From the NCBI GenBank assembly GCA_030706015.1, contig JAUZPI010000037.1:1-42947 (forward strand): DNA of 42,947 nt. The letters are read 5' to 3'. Below are positions 40,633-42,947 of the stretch, piece after piece (position 1 is the first letter of the stretch; the number at the start of each line of letters is the position of its first letter). The position numbers were made by a program, and so were the translations under genes. This DNA is from Bacillota bacterium (GTDB taxonomy: Bacteria; Bacillota; Clostridia; Clostridiales; Clostridiaceae). The notes below the pieces were generated by a model. The model did no database searches. It was given only the letters and a program-made list of their open reading frames with translations, and was not told the origin of the DNA.

Positions 40633-40661
40633 ATTATACATTTGATACTGGGTGTTGTCAA
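40633..40661 (-). promoter_or_regulatory. Consensus promoter of the rsgA leader transcript
   Basis: On the minus strand TTGACA (40656-40661) and TATAAT (40633-40638) are both perfect and 17 bp apart. The transcript would run about 475 bases before rsgA. Confidence 0.82.
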
Positions 40662-40698
40662 TATATCATTTGTTTGGGGGATTATTAGATTAGCATAT

Positions 40699-40742
40699 AA
40701 AAAAGACACCCTATAACCTTCAGTTATATAGAGTGTCTTTTG
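40699..40742. terminator. Terminator of the spore coat gene
   Basis: Arms AAAAGACACCCTATAAC and TTATATAGAGTGTCTTTT (small mismatches) surround a six-base loop directly after the coat gene stop on the minus strand. Confidence 0.85.
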
Positions 40743-40745
40743 TTA

Positions 40746-41307
40746 TTACACTAATGAAGGCTCACGAACCTCTTGATAGATACCGGCAATAGTATTTATT
40801 GAACTTTGAGGTGCTGGTTCCAGTGGATAGAAGCCTTTAGTAACCATCCACTGCCAAACATCATAAGCATGATTGCAGCTCATTGTGAATGCATCCTTTA
40901 AGAATTGTCTGAGTCCTGGGTTTGCTGCTTCCATGGCAGCCCAGGCATATTCTCTTCCAGCTCTCTTTAGAGTTAAAAGATAAGCAGTTGCTATTTCTCT
41001 GTCGTCCATTTTTTGTATGTTTGTTCTTGGGGTTAGGGATGGGAAATTAACTCCTATAGGTGATTTTGTGAAGTCCTTTAAGGATACATTGAAATTAGGA
41101 ACATTTAGCTTTTGTTCAGGACCATTAGCTTTGTTAAAGAACTCAACCTTCATATTGTAATCTTGAACATGAGCAGCATAATGACCTTGTATCATTGATT
41201 TTAACTGTTGATCCTGAGCCATGTTTATAAACATACCCATATTAGTTATACTGTTAACGCAGCTTAGCATTAGCTTGTGTATATACTTCATGTGATGCTA
41301 AATTCAT
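40746..41307 (-). CDS. CotF-like spore coat protein with N-terminal frameshift
   Basis: The main frame (up to 41291) gives a four-helix CotF-type coat protein: LSCVNSITNMGMFINMAQD, HYAAHVQDYNMKVEFF, and EYAWAAMEAANPGLRQF with DVWQWMVTKGFYPL. But the ideal ribosome binding site (GGAGG) precedes an ATG at 41305-41307 that reads MNLASHEVYTQAN, the normal start of this family, and then stops after 17 codons in the wrong frame. A single extra base near 41266-41270 separates the two. Without it the protein would have about 186 residues. The ATG of the main frame (41291) is 22 bases from the site. CATAAAAT upstream resembles a mother-cell sigma -10. Confidence 0.82.
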
Positions 41308-41480
41308 AGTTAAATCCTCCATATAATAAGCTTTTATTATGTGTGACAAAAGTTAATTTACCACCTGAGGCTTAATTTTATGCCTTGAATTCTATTTTTT
41401 CTTTAGCTGAAAGGTTTGTAAAAAATATCAAAAACAGTGGCAGATGAGATGTTATACTGATAATGAAAGGGGACTTTATA

Positions 41481-42350
41481 ATGAATTATTATGAACGCGT
41501 TCAAAGGGCTTTGGATTACATCGAAGAGGGGCTTACTGAGCCTATTAGTATAGATGAAGCAGCAAAGGCAGCTTATATGTCTATATCCAACTTTTATAGA
41601 ATGTTTTATGCCTTGGTAGGATATACGGTTAAAGATTATATAAGAGCTAGAAGATTATATTGTTCAGCAAGACAATTGCAGGAGACAGATAAAAGAATTA
41701 TTGATATAGCCTTAGAGTATCAATTTGAATCACAGGAGGCTTTTACCAGAGCCTTCAAAGGTTATTTCAAAGTTACCCCGGGGAAATTTAGGACATTAAA
41801 TAATAATTTAAGGATTACTGAAAGGGTGAATTTAATGGAGAAATATTTTGAAACTAATATAAATGAAGATAAATACCCCGATATAAAGGTGCTTAAGGAA
41901 TTAGAACCAATGAGAGTAGCATATTTTCATATAATCTGTGAAAATCCAGAGGTGACAGCTATAGAAGCAGTTCTCAGCTGGGCAAAGAAAAATAATTTAC
42001 TTGATGATAATAATCACAGATTTTTTGGCTTTGATAATGATGGTCCTAATGGAGAACACGGCTATGAATTTTGGATGACTGTGGGAGAGGAGGTTCAGGG
42101 AGATGAAAAAATAAAAATTAAAGAATTTAAAGGCGGCAAATATGCTGTGACTAATACATCTCTAGAGGATATTACTATCACCTGGAAGAGGCTTACTTCT
42201 TGGTTAGAGCTAAGTCAGTATGAGTATGGAGACAGCCAATGGCTAGAGGAACATTTAATAAGTGATGATGAATTGAGAAGTAAAGCTGCTGATAAAATAG
42301 CAGATACATTTCGTACTGATAGGATAGATATTTATATGCCAATAAAATAG
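41481..42350 (+). CDS. AraC-family regulator with GyrI-like effector domain
   Basis: Residues about 1-105 contain the two helix-turn-helix units of AraC proteins (ISIDEAAKAAYMSISNFYRMF and IIDIALEYQFESQEAFTRAFKGYF, ending TPGKFR). Residues about 130-288 form a GyrI/SOUL-like ligand-binding domain (VAYFHIICENPE, then FGFDNDGP, EFWMTVGEEVQGDEKIKIKEFKGGKYAVTN and DIYMPIK). Such proteins act as drug or small-molecule sensing activators in the manner of Rob or BmrR. The start is the ATG at 41481, after AAAGGGGACTTTATA. It stands alone, divergent from the spore coat gene. Its ligand and targets are not evident. Confidence 0.92.
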   Translation: MNYYERVQRALDYIEEGLTEPISIDEAAKAAYMSISNFYRMFYALVGYTVKDYIRARRLYCSARQLQETDKRIIDIALEYQFESQEAFTRAFKGYFKVTPGKFRTLNNNLRITERVNLMEKYFETNINEDKYPDIKVLKELEPMRVAYFHIICENPEVTAIEAVLSWAKKNNLLDDNNHRFFGFDNDGPNGEHGYEFWMTVGEEVQGDEKIKIKEFKGGKYAVTNTSLEDITITWKRLTSWLELSQYEYGDSQWLEEHLISDDELRSKAADKIADTFRTDRIDIYMPIK

Positions 42351-42379
42351 TTAACAGTTAAGTAAGCTGAAAATTTATA

Positions 42380-42408
42380 TTGCTTGTAGGTAAATGTTAT
42401 GATAACAT
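42380..42408 (+). promoter_or_regulatory. Promoter for the Mn2+ riboswitch transcript
   Basis: TTGCTT (42380-42385) and TAACAT (42403-42408) are 17 bp apart and about 30 bases before the aptamer. Each box has two mismatches or fewer. Confidence 0.5.
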
Positions 42409-42441
42409 AAACATTGTTAATAAAAAAGATGAAAGTTTAAT

Positions 42442-42543
42442 GTTAAGAGGGAGTAACTGCCTTTATATAGGTGATAAAGTCAACATACTGATCTTTTGAT
42501 CTGGCTTTATCGTGGCTAATTTTAGTCAAGTGAGACTTTTAAC
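42442..42543 (+). promoter_or_regulatory. yybP-ykoY Mn2+ riboswitch
   Basis: GTTAAGAG and CTTTTAAC close the basal stem. Inside are the conserved AGGGAGTAACTG block, the CAACATACTGATC region with CTGGCTTTATC and the second loop TGGCTAATTTTAGTCAAG, in the order of the yybP-ykoY class. This RNA binds Mn2+ and raises expression of Mn2+ export genes. The gene downstream is an Mn2+ exporter of the GDT1 family, a known partner of this class, which supports the call. About 130 bases of expression platform follow. Confidence 0.88.
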
Positions 42544-42675
42544 ACAGTGGTTCTATGAGTATAGAGTGTATTTAGTATATTTATTTATGCTGAAACAAAT
42601 TCTATACACAGTAGGATTTCATTGTGTTGAAGGTCTTTTTTATTTATACATATTAATTTTTAGGGAGGTCATTGA

Positions 42676-42947
42676 ATGGCAGCATTTATTAAAGCACTAC
42701 TACTTGTAGTTGTAGCGGAGATGGGAGATAAAACTCAGCTTTTAGCTATGGCTATGGCAGGTAAGTACAAAGTAAAGCAAGTATTTATTGGAGTACTTGT
42801 GGCTACAATTTTTAATCACGCTCTTGCGGTAGCGGTGGGAAATTATTTAGGTTCCTTTATACCAATGAACATAGTTAGTATGGTAGCAGCACTATCTTTT
42901 CTAGTATTTGGACTTTGGACTTTAAGAGGAGATAAAATCGATGAGGA
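42676..42947 (+). CDS. GDT1/UPF0016-family Mn2+ exporter (5' part, cut by window edge)
   Basis: The 90 visible codons begin MAAFIKALLLVVVAEMGDKTQLLAM (given here in pieces: AAFIKALLLVVV, then AEMGDKTQLLAM) with the hallmark E-x-G-D-K-T motif of the family in the first helix. Further membrane segments follow (VFIGVLVATIFNHALAVAVG and MVAALSFLVFGLWTL). UPF0016/TMEM165 proteins transport Mn2+ (and Ca2+) out of the cytoplasm, protecting from Mn2+ excess. ATG follows GGGAGGTC. The gene is controlled by the yybP-ykoY riboswitch upstream. The second half lies outside the window. Confidence 0.93.
   Translation, partial: MAAFIKALLLVVVAEMGDKTQLLAMAMAGKYKVKQVFIGVLVATIFNHALAVAVGNYLGSFIPMNIVSMVAALSFLVFGLWTLRGDKIDE

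Noticed and set aside
40262..40640. T-box riboswitch in the rsgA leader
   Set aside because: The conserved T-box sequence (AGGGTGGNACCGCG) is absent; no other leader class that I know fits.
42512..42709. 65-codon plus-strand frame
   Set aside because: It lies within the Mn2+ riboswitch and its expression platform and overlaps the exporter start in another frame.

Overview
The window looks like a chromosomal segment of a spore-forming, saccharolytic Clostridium-type Firmicute. The supporting signs are strongly AT-rich DNA, strong AGGAGG-type ribosome binding sites with frequent TTG/GTG starts, a CotF-like spore coat protein, a sortase, an AbrB-type regulator, a TagO-like lipid-linked sugar transferase, Gram-positive lipoprotein signals and two Firmicute riboswitch classes. 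I cannot name the species. There is no phage, insertion sequence, CRISPR array, rRNA or tRNA that I can support.

Layout. The left edge holds an M-box Mg2+ riboswitch reading leftwards out of the window, then ispF. 0.9-5 kb: small hypothetical genes, a DNRLRE surface-type protein, a sortase, an intergenic cluster of about ten DnaA boxes, and a membrane-anchored polysaccharide deacetylase. 5.3-9.8 kb: an orphan cytoplasmic PAS histidine kinase and a secreted GH31 glycosidase. 9.9-15.1 kb: two small proteins, a CPA2 antiporter, a YciI-like gene behind a LexA-box promoter and a GH15 glucoamylase, with intergenic spaces full of palindromic repeats. 15.1-23.6 kb: a DedA-PAP2 fusion, an ECF sigma/anti-sigma pair, an OYE-family flavoprotein, an alpha/beta hydrolase, dcd, a retropepsin-like lipoprotein and two PH-like membrane proteins. 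23.9-32 kb: DUF4272, a degenerate HD protein, gamma-carbonic anhydrase, an AbrB-type regulator, zinc-ribbon proteins, GNAT, two SAM methyltransferases, a cold shock protein and a DUF2087 regulator. 32.2-39 kb: a cell-envelope block with a TagO-like transferase, a three-gene operon (large peptidoglycan-binding protein with a Ser/Thr/Ala-rich tail, an 83-residue protein, a GT4 glycosyltransferase) and three tandem lipoprotein paralogues. 39-42.9 kb: rsgA behind a long leader with a tiny ORF and tandem terminators, a frameshifted CotF-like coat gene, an AraC/GyrI regulator, and a yybP-ykoY Mn2+ riboswitch in front of a GDT1-family Mn2+ exporter cut by the right edge.

The most interesting signals are: (1) a three-copy family of 83-bp repeats with a covarying hairpin, plus associated palindromic elements; (2) a DnaA-box cluster far from any dnaA; (3) an attenuator-like leader in front of rsgA; (4) the peptidoglycan-binding/undecapeptide-repeat protein in an operon with a glycosyltransferase; (5) a SOS-type promoter in front of a YciI-like gene; (6) several enzymes whose key residues are substituted (PAP2, HD, OYE). 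All functional statements are from reading the sequence and motifs only; no database search was run.
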